Source: Pseudomonadota bacterium (lineage in GTDB: Bacteria; Pseudomonadota; Gammaproteobacteria; Burkholderiales; Casimicrobiaceae). From it: a stretch of DNA of 39,067 bases. The stretch is taken from the NCBI GenBank assembly GCA_018241765.1, contig JAFEDD010000017.1, positions 1 to 39,067 on the forward strand, in the 5' to 3' direction. The notes under the pieces are model-generated. The model saw nothing but the letters and a program-made list of their open reading frames with translations, was not told the DNA's origin and searched no databases. How positions within the stretch are numbered: the first letter of the stretch is position 1; each line of letters begins with the position of its first letter. The position numbers and the translations under genes are program-made. This document shows, piece after piece, positions 24,706-32,935 of this stretch.

Positions 24706-27700
24706 ATGTCGCAGTCCCCCGTTTCCCTCGCGGTACTGCCCGAGGCGGTGCAGCGCGCGTTGCGCGACGTGGCGTTGGATGATCGCTACACGTTGCCCAC
24801 GGGGCGTGTGTTCATGAACGGCGCGCAGGCACTGCTGCGGCTCTTGATGCTGCAGCGGCAGATCGATCAGCGCGCCGGCCTCGATACCGGCGGCTTCATC
24901 ACCGGCTATCGCGGCTCGCCGGTCGGCGCGATCGACCAGAACGCATGGAAGGCGGCCAGGCATCTCGAAGCCGCGAACATCCGCTTCGTGCCCGGCGTCA
25001 ACGAAGAACTGGCGGCGACGGCGGTTTGGGGCACGCAGCAGATGCATCTGAACTCCGGCGCCACGGTCGATGGCGTGTTTGCGATGTGGTACGGCAAGGG
25101 GCCGGGGGTCGACCGCTGTGGCGACGTCTTCAAGCATGCGAACCACGCCGGCAGTGCGCCGCACGGTGGCGTTCTGCTGGTGGCGGGTGACGACCACGGC
25201 GCGAAATCCTCCACGCTGCCGCACCAGTCGGATCACGAATTCATCAGCGCCGTGATCCCGTTGCTCTATCCGGCCACGGTGCAGGAGTATCTCGACTTCG
25301 GCGTGCATGGCTTTGCGATGAGTCGCCACTCGGGGTGCTACGTCGCGCTGAAGGCGGTGACCGACGTCATCGAGACGACGACGGCGGTCGAGGTCGATGT
25401 CGATCGCGTGCGCCCGATCCTCCCCGACGACGGCACGTTGCCGGCAGGCGGAGTGAACCTGCGCTGGCCGCATACGCCGCCGGAGCAGGAAGAGCTGATG
25501 CATCGCACGAAGATCTATCTCGCGGTGAACTACGCGCGTGCGAATCGGCTGAACCGCGTCGTGGTCGATGCGCCCGAGGCGCACTTGGGCATCATGGCCG
25601 CGGGCAAGGCCTATCTCGACGTGCGGCAGGCGTTGGCCGATCTCGGCATCGATGACGCGCGCGCGGCTGCGCTCGGCATCCGTCTGATGAAGGTCGGCAT
25701 GGTCTGGCCGTTGGAGCCGGAGGGCGCACGCGAGTTTGCGCGCGGGCTCGAGGAAGTGCTGGTGGTCGAGGAGAAACGGCCGGTGCTCGAGTATCAGCTG
25801 CGCGAGCAGCTCTTTGACATGCCGGAAGGGCAGCGGCCGCGCGTGATCGGCAAGTTCGACGTGGGCGGCGAGTGGGCGCTGCCGCGCGGCACGCCGCTGT
25901 TGCCCGCATCGGGCGAACTGACGCCCTCCATGGTGGCGCGGGTCATCGCGGCGCGACTGGCGCGACGGCATGGCGAGGCGGCCGTGCATGATGCGCTCGC
26001 TGCGATCGAGCGACGTGAGCAACCGCGGGCGCGAGCGACGATCCCCATCGTCCGTGCGCCGTATTTCTGTTCGGGCTGCCCGCACAACACGAGCACGCGC
26101 ATCCCGGAAGGCTCGCGCGCGGTCGCTGGCATCGGTTGCCATTACATGGCGCTCTGGATGGACCGCGCGGCTACCTTCACGCAGATGGGCGGCGAGGGGG
26201 TGCCATGGGTCGGCCAGGCGCCGTTCACGCAGGAGCGGCACATTTTTGCGAACCTCGGGGACGGCACCTACCATCATTCCGGTTTGCTCGCGATCCGGCA
26301 GTGCGTCGCTGCGCGCGTCAACATCACCTACAAGATTCTCTTCAACGATGCCGTGGCGATGACCGGTGGGCAGCCGCACGACGGACCGCTGACGCCGCGA
26401 GCGATCGTCGAGCAGGTGCGCGCCGAGGGCGTGCAGCGCATCGCGGTGGTGACCGATCAGCCCGAGAAGTACGACGACGTCGTGCTTCCCGAGGGGGTCA
26501 GCGTGCATCATCGTGCAGCGCTCGACGCCGTGCAGCGCGAGTTTCGCGAAGTCACCGGCTGTTCGGTCATCGTCTATGACCAGACCTGCGCGGCCGAGAA
26601 GCGGCGGCGGCGCAAGATCGGCAAGTTCCCCGACCCCGCACGGCGTGTCGTCATCAACGAAGCGGTCTGCGAGGGTTGCGGCGATTGCGGCGTGAAGTCG
26701 AACTGCGTATCCGTAGTGCCGCTCGAGACGAAATACGGCCGCAAGCGCGCCATCGATCAGTCGAGCTGCAACAAGGACTACTCGTGCGTCGAAGGCTTCT
26801 GCCCGAGCTTCGTGACCATCGAAGGCGGCGCGTTGCGCAAACCCGACTCGCTTGCCGATGCCGAGTTCCCGGCGCTGTCGTCGCCCGCCATCCCGGCCAT
26901 CGAAGCGACGTTCAGTGTTCTGGTTACCGGCATCGGGGGCACCGGCGTGCTCACCGTCGGCCAGGTGCTCGGCATGGCGGCCTTCCTCGAAGGGCGCGCG
27001 TTCAGCGTGCTCGACATGTCGGGTCTGGCGCAGAAGAACGGCAGCGTCATGAGCCATGTTCGCATCGCCGCTGCGGGGGAATCGCTGCACGCGGCGCGCA
27101 TCGGCGCGGGACGTGCCGATCTCGTGCTCGGCTGCGATGTGCTGACGACGGTGGGCGACGAGGCGCTGTCGCGCATGGCGGCGGGCGCGACGCGCGCGGT
27201 GATCAACGCGGCCGTCGTCATGCCGGCGGCGTTCACGCGAAACGCCGACTTGGAATTTCCGCTCGGCAGCATGGAGCGGCAGATCATCCAGGCCTGCGGT
27301 GAGGGCGCCGCCGACTTCGTCGATGCGACGCAACTGGCCACGCGGCTGCTCGGCGACTCCATCGCGACCAATCTCTTCGTGCTCGGCTACGCCTGGCAGA
27401 AGGGCCTGATCCCGCTGCAGGAGGCGACGTTGCTGCGCGCGATCGAGCTCAACGGCGTCGCCGTGGCGATGAACCAAAACGCGTTCCTCTGGGGGCGGCG
27501 TGCGGCGGCCGACCTTGCGCGGGTCCGCGCCATCGTGGCGCCGAAGCGCACGCAGGTACAAGAGCAGCCCGAATCGCTCGACGAACTGATCGAGGATCGC
27601 TCGGCCTACCTCGCGGATTACCAAGATGCGGCCTATGCGCAGAGCTATCGCGATTTCGTCGCCTTCGTGCGGCAAACGGAAGCGGCGCGGGTGCCGGGCA

Positions 27701-28248
27701 GCACGGCGCTGACCGAAGCCGTGGCCCGTTATTACTTCAAGCTGCTGGCGGTGAAGGATGAATACGAGGTCGCGCGTCTCTTCAGCAACGGCGCATTCGA
27801 AGCGCGCATCGCGCGGCAGTTCGAGGGTGATTTCACGCTCAATTTCCACCTCGCGCCACCACGCTTTGCGCGGCGCGATCCGGTGAGTGGCGAATTGCGC
27901 AAGCGCGCCTATGGCCCTTGGGCGATGAAGGCGTTTCGCTTCCTCGCCGCGCGCAAGGGGTTGCGTGGCGGCGTGTTCGATGTCTTCCGTCACACGGACG
28001 AGCGGCGCATGGAGCGGCAACTGAAGATCGACTATCGGCAGCTGATCGAAGAGCTGCTCGCCAAGCTCGCACCGCACAACCACGCGCTTGCCGTGCAGCT
28101 CGCCTGCATTCCGGACGAGATCCGCGGCTTTGGCCACGTCAAGGAGCGCCACGTCGCGGCAGCGAAGGCGAAGGAAGCAAAGCTGAAAGCTGCGTTCGAT
28201 GCGGAGACGCTGGGCACTCCACGCGAGGAAACCGCGATGGCGGCCTGA
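24706..28248 (+). CDS. Fused indolepyruvate ferredoxin oxidoreductase (IorAB type)
   Basis: A 1180-residue cytoplasmic iron-sulfur, thiamine-diphosphate enzyme that oxidatively decarboxylates aryl pyruvates (from Trp, Phe or Tyr) to acyl-CoA, reducing ferredoxin. The single chain contains an IorA-like part (residues 1 to about 640, with FITGYRGSPVGAID, PHGGVLLVAGDDHGAKSS and a TPP-site GDGTYHHSG). A cysteine-rich ferredoxin-like segment follows at about 650-705 (CEGCGDCGVKSNC, SSCNKDYSCVEGFCP). Then come the IorB/gamma domain (VLVTGIGGTGVLTVGQVLG) and a long C-terminal domain. The length is typical of the fused proteobacterial form. AGGAGG at 24692-24697, eight bases before the ATG, supports this start. 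The large antisense open frame across it is a coding shadow. Confidence 0.95.
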   Translation: MSQSPVSLAVLPEAVQRALRDVALDDRYTLPTGRVFMNGAQALLRLLMLQRQIDQRAGLDTGGFITGYRGSPVGAIDQNAWKAARHLEAANIRFVPGVNEELAATAVWGTQQMHLNSGATVDGVFAMWYGKGPGVDRCGDVFKHANHAGSAPHGGVLLVAGDDHGAKSSTLPHQSDHEFISAVIPLLYPATVQEYLDFGVHGFAMSRHSGCYVALKAVTDVIETTTAVEVDVDRVRPILPDDGTLPAGGVNLRWPHTPPEQEELMHRTKIYLAVNYARANRLNRVVVDAPEAHLGIMAAGKAYLDVRQALADLGIDDARAAALGIRLMKVGMVWPLEPEGAREFARGLEEVLVVEEKRPVLEYQLREQLFDMPEGQRPRVIGKFDVGGEWALPRGTPLLPASGELTPSMVARVIAARLARRHGEAAVHDALAAIERREQPRARATIPIVRAPYFCSGCPHNTSTRIPEGSRAVAGIGCHYMALWMDRAATFTQMGGEGVPWVGQAPFTQERHIFANLGDGTYHHSGLLAIRQCVAARVNITYKILFNDAVAMTGGQPHDGPLTPRAIVEQVRAEGVQRIAVVTDQPEKYDDVVLPEGVSVHHRAALDAVQREFREVTGCSVIVYDQTCAAEKRRRRKIGKFPDPARRVVINEAVCEGCGDCGVKSNCVSVVPLETKYGRKRAIDQSSCNKDYSCVEGFCPSFVTIEGGALRKPDSLADAEFPALSSPAIPAIEATFSVLVTGIGGTGVLTVGQVLGMAAFLEGRAFSVLDMSGLAQKNGSVMSHVRIAAAGESLHAARIGAGRADLVLGCDVLTTVGDEALSRMAAGATRAVINAAVVMPAAFTRNADLEFPLGSMERQIIQACGEGAADFVDATQLATRLLGDSIATNLFVLGYAWQKGLIPLQEATLLRAIELNGVAVAMNQNAFLWGRRAAADLARVRAIVAPKRTQVQEQPESLDELIEDRSAYLADYQDAAYAQSYRDFVAFVRQTEAARVPGSTALTEAVARYYFKLLAVKDEYEVARLFSNGAFEARIARQFEGDFTLNFHLAPPRFARRDPVSGELRKRAYGPWAMKAFRFLAARKGLRGGVFDVFRHTDERRMERQLKIDYRQLIEELLAKLAPHNHALAVQLACIPDEIRGFGHVKERHVAAAKAKEAKLKAAFDAETLGTPREETAMAA

Positions 28249-28326
28249 CCACCGCGTCGCCCGCAAAGCGACCGCGCGCGCGGGCGCAATCTCGTCGCCA
28301 TCGCGCGATAGATGTGGCGCGAACCG

Positions 28327-29583
28327 CTACGGCTTCAGCGACCGGCGGATGTGCTCGAGGTGCGCTCGCGCGGATTCGACGTCGCGTCCGTATTCCTCGA
28401 GATAGCGCCGCCGCTCTTCGCTGTCCCATTCCGCTTCCGAGAACGCGCTCAGCGGATAGGTTTTGGAGACGTGCAGACGGCCGTTGCGCCGCGCCATCAG
28501 CGCGCGGTCGGGGTCGGCGTCGGGGATCAGCAGAAAACCGTCGACGTCGCGCAGCGTCAGCGGAAACACGGGCTTTTCGTCGACGATCAGCTTGCCGAAG
28601 AGGTTGAGCTTGATTTCCTGCGCTCCCTTGCCGAGTTCGTCATTGAAATTGACGAGCGCGAACGGCGCGCCCTTGCCATCATCGATGCGCCCGGTGATGA
28701 TGTAGCGGCCGGGGCGTAACACGTTGGCTTTGAGGTAGAAGTTCAGCGAACCCGCTTCGACCGCGTCGCGCACGCCGCCAACCCAGAGCGCGGGCGGATC
28801 GGGTGTATAGAACACATCGAAGAAGCTCGTACCGGTGAGGTTGCCGACGGCGAGTTGCAATTCGACGCGAATGGTGCCGAAGTGTCCGGCGAAGCCTTGC
28901 GTCGCCGGTGTCAGCCTAACGCTCCAGATGCCGTCGCCGGCGCTCGCGTCCCCGGCGTTGCCCTCGTCGTTGAACGCGAGGGGGACGCTGTTGCGTTGCG
29001 AGGGCTTGCCATCTTTCGGCGGGTCGAGCGCGATGGCGCGCGTGACCCGGAGCGGGAGCATCGAGCCGCTGTCATCGACCGCGGCGACGGTGAACAGCAC
29101 GGATTCATCACCGGCGACGAAGACGCGCTCCTGGGTGGTGACCAGGCGCACGCCGGGCGCGGGTTTCTGGCCGGGGTTGACCAGGGGGCCGACTTCCTGC
29201 ACCGGTCGGTTCGGGTAGATCTGGTCCGCGTGCTCGCGCGCAGGGCGCGAATGGAAGGGATATTGGCTTTGCGCGCGATAGTGCTCCAGCACTTCGGTGG
29301 CGCGCTGCAAGCGCTGCCGGGCCATCGCCTCCTGTGCTTTCGGGTCGGCATTCAGCGCGGCGAGCCCTGATGCATCGTTGGGTGCTCCGTCAGGGGGCGT
29401 GCCGGGGTGGCGCGGCGTCACCTGAACGCCATGGGTGTCCGATCGATCGGGCGTGCTTGCGGCGAGTGTCTCCGGGGTTGGCTTCGGCGGCTCGGGGAAG
29501 GCGAGCCGCCGCAGCACAAGCAGCCCGCCGCCGATTGTGATCGCCAACGCGATCAGCGTGAGCGCGATCAGCAATCGGCGCAA
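28327..29583 (-). CDS. Membrane-anchored protein with Ig-like (choice-of-anchor X type) region
   Basis: A 418-residue protein with an N-terminal membrane helix (about 4-26) and no clear cleavage site, then a proline-rich linker (30-75), a short helical segment (80-105) and a beta-rich extracytoplasmic region (about 140-370). The phrase FNDEGNAGDASAGDGIWS resembles the Asp/Gly calcium-type turn of choice-of-anchor X and related Ig-like domains. The C-terminus is charged and helical (SEERRRYLEEYGRD). No catalytic motif is recognised. The frame opens at TTG 29583, with GGAAG seven bases upstream; no ATG lies near. It starts 15 bp after the stop of the secreted hydrolase-like gene, so the two form a unit and may act together at the cell surface (inference). 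Confidence 0.75.
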   Translation of the reverse strand: MRRLLIALTLIALAITIGGGLLVLRRLAFPEPPKPTPETLAASTPDRSDTHGVQVTPRHPGTPPDGAPNDASGLAALNADPKAQEAMARQRLQRATEVLEHYRAQSQYPFHSRPAREHADQIYPNRPVQEVGPLVNPGQKPAPGVRLVTTQERVFVAGDESVLFTVAAVDDSGSMLPLRVTRAIALDPPKDGKPSQRNSVPLAFNDEGNAGDASAGDGIWSVRLTPATQGFAGHFGTIRVELQLAVGNLTGTSFFDVFYTPDPPALWVGGVRDAVEAGSLNFYLKANVLRPGRYIITGRIDDGKGAPFALVNFNDELGKGAQEIKLNLFGKLIVDEKPVFPLTLRDVDGFLLIPDADPDRALMARRNGRLHVSKTYPLSAFSEAEWDSEERRRYLEEYGRDVESARAHLEHIRRSLKP

Positions 29584-29598
29584 GGGAGCGCTTCCGCG

Positions 29599-30495
29599 TT
29601 ACTTGGCATTGGCCACCATGTCAGCGACCGCGCGCGACACGATGCCACCCCATTTGCCGTTGGTGTAGTGGTTCCAGGCTTCGCCGTCGTCGCGGAACTG
29701 CACGTTGTGGTTGTTCCACTTGGCGCGGCCACCCTCGGCGGCGGCGGTGCCGAGCGTCAGATCGTTGCACAGCCAGTCGGAGGGATTGCAATAGGCTCCA
29801 CCCGATGAGCCGGAGATGCCGCCGCTCGAGTGATAGGCGATCGCCTCGTCGTCCTGCCCGGGGAGGATGCCCGAATACAGCGTTCCCTTGGCGCCAGCGA
29901 ACATGTAGAAAATCTTGCCGCGCGTCTGATTGTGGTCGTACATCGCACGGGCGGTGGCGGTTTTCAGATCGCTGACCAACGGCTCGCTCATCGCCCAACT
30001 GCCGGCGTTCGCCAGCTCCGAGCCACCGCCGGCGCCGCCAGCGATGTCCACCCACTTGATGTTCCAGCCCGTCTGGGTGCCGGCGCCGGAGGCGCTGCAC
30101 GTGCCGCCCGAATTCGGGCTCGCGTTGGTGATCGTTCGGGTCGAGCCGCCGTACATCGCCAGCGTGTAGCCGACCTGCAGATTGCCGGCGCTGTGGGCGC
30201 CGAGGTAGCACCAGTTGTTGCCGGTGCAGTAGCAGTCGAGCGCGTTGCGGACGAGGTAGTTCTGGTTGGCGATGGTGTTGTAGCCGTCCCAGTTCACGGC
30301 CTTCTTGTTGACGCCTGCGGCGGTGCCGGCCGCACCCCAATAGGTGAAGTCGGCATAGTTGCCAAGCTGGCCACCCCCGGTGCGGCCATTGATCCACAGC
30401 GTGTAGTTGGTGGCGTGCGCCAGCGCGGCGAGGCCGAGGCCGACGGCAGCGGCGCCGATGGCGATGCGGCGCCAGCCGATTTCCTTCAGTGTCAT
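29599..30495 (-). CDS. Secreted alpha/beta-hydrolase-like protein of unknown substrate
   Basis: A 298-residue exported protein. Residues 1-28 form a signal peptide (KEIGWRR, hydrophobic core, ALAHA). The mature protein has six cysteines (88, 90, 96, 133, 236, 243), consistent with disulfides. After a strand ending CYLGAHSAGN, S102 sits in an A-x-S-x-G nucleophile elbow like that of lipases with the AHSxG box. D215 or D216 (LPGQDDEAIAYHSSGG) and H276 or H263 (DDGEAWNHY) are candidate triad partners. WINGRTGGG at 35-43 could be the oxyanion loop. I do not recognise a named family; esterase, depolymerase or lipase roles are all possible. ATG 30495 is fixed by AGGAGG at 30503-30508 and the signal peptide. 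Confidence 0.8.
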   Translation of the reverse strand: MTLKEIGWRRIAIGAAAVGLGLAALAHATNYTLWINGRTGGGQLGNYADFTYWGAAGTAAGVNKKAVNWDGYNTIANQNYLVRNALDCYCTGNNWCYLGAHSAGNLQVGYTLAMYGGSTRTITNASPNSGGTCSASGAGTQTGWNIKWVDIAGGAGGGSELANAGSWAMSEPLVSDLKTATARAMYDHNQTRGKIFYMFAGAKGTLYSGILPGQDDEAIAYHSSGGISGSSGGAYCNPSDWLCNDLTLGTAAAEGGRAKWNNHNVQFRDDGEAWNHYTNGKWGGIVSRAVADMVANAK

Positions 30496-30743
30496 GGGTG
30501 TTCCTCCTGGGTGACGTTTGCGGACGATGCGTTGTTGCGCTTTTTCTGCGCGCCACGCGCCTCGGTTCCGGCGTGCGGCGCAGCCCGTCGAAGTCAGCAA
30601 TCGTCTCCCGGCATCGGTGTCCCGACCGCCTTGACGCCTCCTTGCGTCCATGCGGCCGGCCCCGTGGACCGTTGCTCTGGCGCTGCCCGTCGAGCCGACG
30701 TCCAACGCGTTGAGCCTCATTCGACTTCTTCTTGGCGCGGCGG

Positions 30744-30773
30744 ACTATAACGCCCGTTCGAAACGGGTGTCAA
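30744..30773 (-). promoter_or_regulatory. Probable sigma-70 promoter with palindromic operator for the hydrolase operon
   Basis: On the minus strand, TTGACA (30768-30773) is followed by an 18-bp spacer and TATAGT (30744-30749), close to consensus. The spacer consists almost entirely of a palindrome, CCCGTTTCGAACGGG (30753-30767), the expected position of a repressor operator. Transcription would start near 30737, giving a leader of about 240 nt before the hydrolase ATG at 30495. The rest of 30496-30838 holds no convincing gene. The promoter elements are seen; control by a repressor is inference. Confidence 0.65.
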
Positions 30774-30838
30774 TTTCAAACGGGGCGCGACGCCAACGTG
30801 TCGGCGCCGTGCGCGTCGGCGCCTCTTTTCGCGGCGTC

Positions 30839-31321
30839 TCAGGAGCCGGAAGCGAGCCCGATCTGGCTTTGTTGGTAGTTCTGGAGACCGACGCGATCGA
30901 TCAGTTGCAATTGCGTCTCGAGCCAGTCGATGTGCTCTTCCTCGCTGTCCAGAATCTGCTGCAACAGATCACGGCTCACGTAGTCCTGCACGCTCTCGCA
31001 GTGCGCGATGCCGGCGCGCAGATCCGGATGCGCCGCCATTTCGAGTTTCAGATCGCACTCGAGGCATTCGCGCACGTCCTCGCCGACATGCAGTTTGCCG
31101 AGCTCCTGCAGGTTGGGCAGGCCATCGAGAAAGAGGATGCGCTCGATCAGCCGGTCGGCGTGTTTCATCTCGTCGATCGACTCGTGCATCTCATGTTCAC
31201 CGAGCTTCACCAGGCCCCAGTTCTTGAACATGCGGGCATGCAGGAAGTACTGGTTGATGGCGATCAGCTCGTTGTGCAACGCGCGGTTGAGATGCTTGAT
31301 GACCTGAGGATCACCTTTCAT
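30839..31321 (-). CDS. bfr: Bacterioferritin
   Basis: A 160-residue subunit of the 24-mer haem-containing iron-storage shell. All dinuclear ferroxidase ligands are present: E18, E51, H54, E94, E127 and H130. M52, the haem-ligating methionine at subunit interfaces, is also present, so this is a true haem-binding bacterioferritin rather than a ferritin-like relative. Length and start ([15 protein letters not shown]) match the family. It is the last gene of the ftr1-bfd-bfr series, 109 bp after bfd, so it may also have its own promoter. Confidence 0.97.
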   Translation of the reverse strand: MKGDPQVIKHLNRALHNELIAINQYFLHARMFKNWGLVKLGEHEMHESIDEMKHADRLIERILFLDGLPNLQELGKLHVGEDVRECLECDLKLEMAAHPDLRAGIAHCESVQDYVSRDLLQQILDSEEEHIDWLETQLQLIDRVGLQNYQQSQIGLASGS

Positions 31322-31430
31322 GGGAAGCTCCTGCGAAATGGGCGGCGCCCGATGGCGGTGGCGGTCAATCGTAGCGCACGCGCCGCGTGGTCACGCCGAT
31401 GCCCGATGCGTTCGCTCGACGCGGCGGCCT

Positions 31431-31616
31431 TCACGCCGCCAGCGGCAGCCGTTCGGCCAGCACCTGGTCGAGGACGTCGCGGGCGCAGTCGGCGCAACAG
31501 CCGCAGCAGGTCGAGACGCCGGTGGCGCCGATGAGATCGCTCATGGTGGTGGCGCCGGCATCGACGGCTTGGCGCAGCGTGCGTTCGTTGATGCCGTGGC
31601 AGACGCAGACGATCAT
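31431..31616 (-). CDS. bfd: Bacterioferritin-associated ferredoxin
   Basis: A 61-residue 2Fe-2S protein that binds bacterioferritin and passes electrons to release stored iron as Fe2+. The cysteine ligands are C4 and C6 (MIVCVCHGI) and the C-terminal pair in the STCCGCCADC cluster, which has two more cysteines than usual. The ATG overlaps the ftr1 stop codon (ATGA, 31613-31616), implying translational coupling. The gene lies directly upstream of bfr, its partner. Confidence 0.94.
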   Translation of the reverse strand: MIVCVCHGINERTLRQAVDAGATTMSDLIGATGVSTCCGCCADCARDVLDQVLAERLPLAA

Positions 31617-32407
31617 GATTGCCTCGCCGAGCCAACGGCGGTGGCGGCAGGTGCCAGCCGTGCGCGAACGCCGACCCAGAGCAGGAACGCCAGCGGGACG
31701 ATGACCATCGACCAGGTCAGCATCTGGCCCCAATAGCCTTCGGGGCCGTAGGGCTCGCTGACCAGGTGCAGCCATTCGTTGTCGACGCCCGGCAGCACGT
31801 TCGCCTCGGACAATTCGTGCACGGCGTAGATCACCAGTTGCAACGAAAAGATCAACAGAAAGATGGCGGTGACCTGAAAGAAGCGCGGCAGGTTGACGCG
31901 GCGGCCGAAGCGCGCCCATAGCCACGCGATCAGCGCGGCGCCACCGACGCCGAGAATGGCTCCGGTCAACAGCGCTTCCGAACCCTTTTCCAGCGCCAGC
32001 GTGGAGAGCACCAGCGCCGTCTCCATGCCCTCGCGGGTGATCATCAGCAGCACGAAGGCGAGCACCGCCCACCAGCCGGCGCGGGTGTCGCGGTTGGCGA
32101 GCGCGGCTTCGATGCCGCGTCCGATGTTGGTGCGCAGGTGCCGCGCCGCCTTCAGCATGTACACCGTCATCGAAATCACGAGCACGGCGGCCAGCGTGGC
32201 GAGGATGCCTTCCCACAGCGGCTTGTTGTCGGCCTGGGCGAAGAAGTAGGAGGCGATGGCGGAGAGCGCGACGGCGCCGCCGGTACCCCAGTACACGGCG
32301 CTCGCCAGCGCGTGGCGCTGCGTCTGCTTCAGGTAGGCCAGCGTGATGGCGACGATCAGGAAGGCTTCGATGCCTTCGCGCAGCGTCATGACGAACACAT
32401 TGAGCAT
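31613..32407 (-). CDS. FTR1 family high-affinity iron permease
   Basis: A 264-residue inner-membrane protein with seven probable helices. Both iron-translocation motifs of the FTR1/EfeU family are intact: REGIE at 10-14 and REGME at 125-129. FTR1 proteins import iron, usually with a periplasmic partner such as EfeO or a P19-like protein; none is adjacent here. ATG 32407 is supported by AAGGAG at 32416-32421, eight bases upstream. It heads the ftr1-bfd-bfr operon and is divergent from hemP across a probable Fur site. Confidence 0.94.
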   Translation of the reverse strand: MLNVFVMTLREGIEAFLIVAITLAYLKQTQRHALASAVYWGTGGAVALSAIASYFFAQADNKPLWEGILATLAAVLVISMTVYMLKAARHLRTNIGRGIEAALANRDTRAGWWAVLAFVLLMITREGMETALVLSTLALEKGSEALLTGAILGVGGAALIAWLWARFGRRVNLPRFFQVTAIFLLIFSLQLVIYAVHELSEANVLPGVDNEWLHLVSEPYGPEGYWGQMLTWSMVIVPLAFLLWVGVRARLAPAATAVGSARQS

Positions 32408-32543
32408 GGGTGAATCTCCTTGGCGGACGTCGGTCGTGCGGTGCGCCTTCGCGCCGCGCGCTGACCGGGTCGAACCGAATTCGCTCGGGGGCCCGTCAGT
32501 GGGTCGATCGCCTGTCGAGAACGTCGCGTGTGAACGCAAACGT

Positions 32544-32577
32544 ATTGCAAACGATTCGCATTACCGATAAGCTTATC
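32544..32577. promoter_or_regulatory. Probable Fur-box region between ftr1 and hemP
   Basis: The 19-base sequence ATTGCAAACGATTCGCATT (32544-32562) is an imperfect palindrome resembling Fur boxes of the form with ATTCGCATT/AATGCGAAT halves. It is followed at once by a perfect 12-base palindrome GATAAGCTTATC (32566-32577), three bases before the hemP ATG at 32580. The location between two iron-uptake genes transcribed in opposite directions makes shared Fur repression likely (inference from family knowledge). No consensus -35/-10 pair could be fixed for either gene. Confidence 0.6.
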
Positions 32578-32579
32578 AC

Positions 32580-32855
32580 ATGAATTCGCCAGCACGCAAA
32601 CGAATCGGGGCGCGGCTCACCATGCCGCAGATCGCCGCAACGGACGACGCCGAAATCGCCAGCGTCAGCGACGGCGCCCACCGCGCCGACGCGTCCGGCG
32701 GGGCGAGCGCGGGCGGCGCTCCACCCCGGGTCGCGCTGGCGGCGCTGATCGGCGCGCACCGCGAATTGCACATCGCGCATGGCGAGGAGACGTACTGGCT
32801 GCGCCTGACGCGGGCGAACCGGCTGATCCTCACCAAGCTGCCGCGCGACGATTGA
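32580..32855 (+). CDS. hemP: Hemin uptake protein HemP
   Basis: A 91-residue protein whose C-terminal half matches HemP: ALIGAHRELHIAHGEETYWLRLTRANRLILTKLPRDD. HemP is a small protein needed for haem utilisation and, in Burkholderia, acts as a regulator of haem-receptor expression (established for relatives). The first 45 residues are low-complexity and variable. ATG 32580 leaves no room for a ribosome-binding site because the palindrome at 32566-32577 abuts it, so the ATG at 32622 (MPQIAATDD) may be the true start, or the mRNA may be leaderless. No haem receptor gene follows within the window. Confidence 0.85.
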   Translation: MNSPARKRIGARLTMPQIAATDDAEIASVSDGAHRADASGGASAGGAPPRVALAALIGAHRELHIAHGEETYWLRLTRANRLILTKLPRDD

Positions 32856-32935
32856 GACCGCGCACCGGCGCCGCCTGCGGCAACGGGCTCGGCGCGGCGT
32901 TCTGGCGCCCCGGCGCTCGTCATACACTGCACGCC

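Noticed and set aside
24520-28266. A 1248-codon open frame on the minus strand across the indolepyruvate oxidoreductase gene
   Set aside because: It is antisense to a clear enzyme with intact cofactor motifs, is rich in Arg, His and Asp, and has no domain. In GC-rich DNA such shadow frames are expected.
30496-30720. N-terminal extension of the hydrolase-like protein from an in-frame ATG at 30720
   Set aside because: It would bury the signal peptide behind 75 Arg-rich residues, while ATG 30495 has an AGGAGG at ideal spacing.
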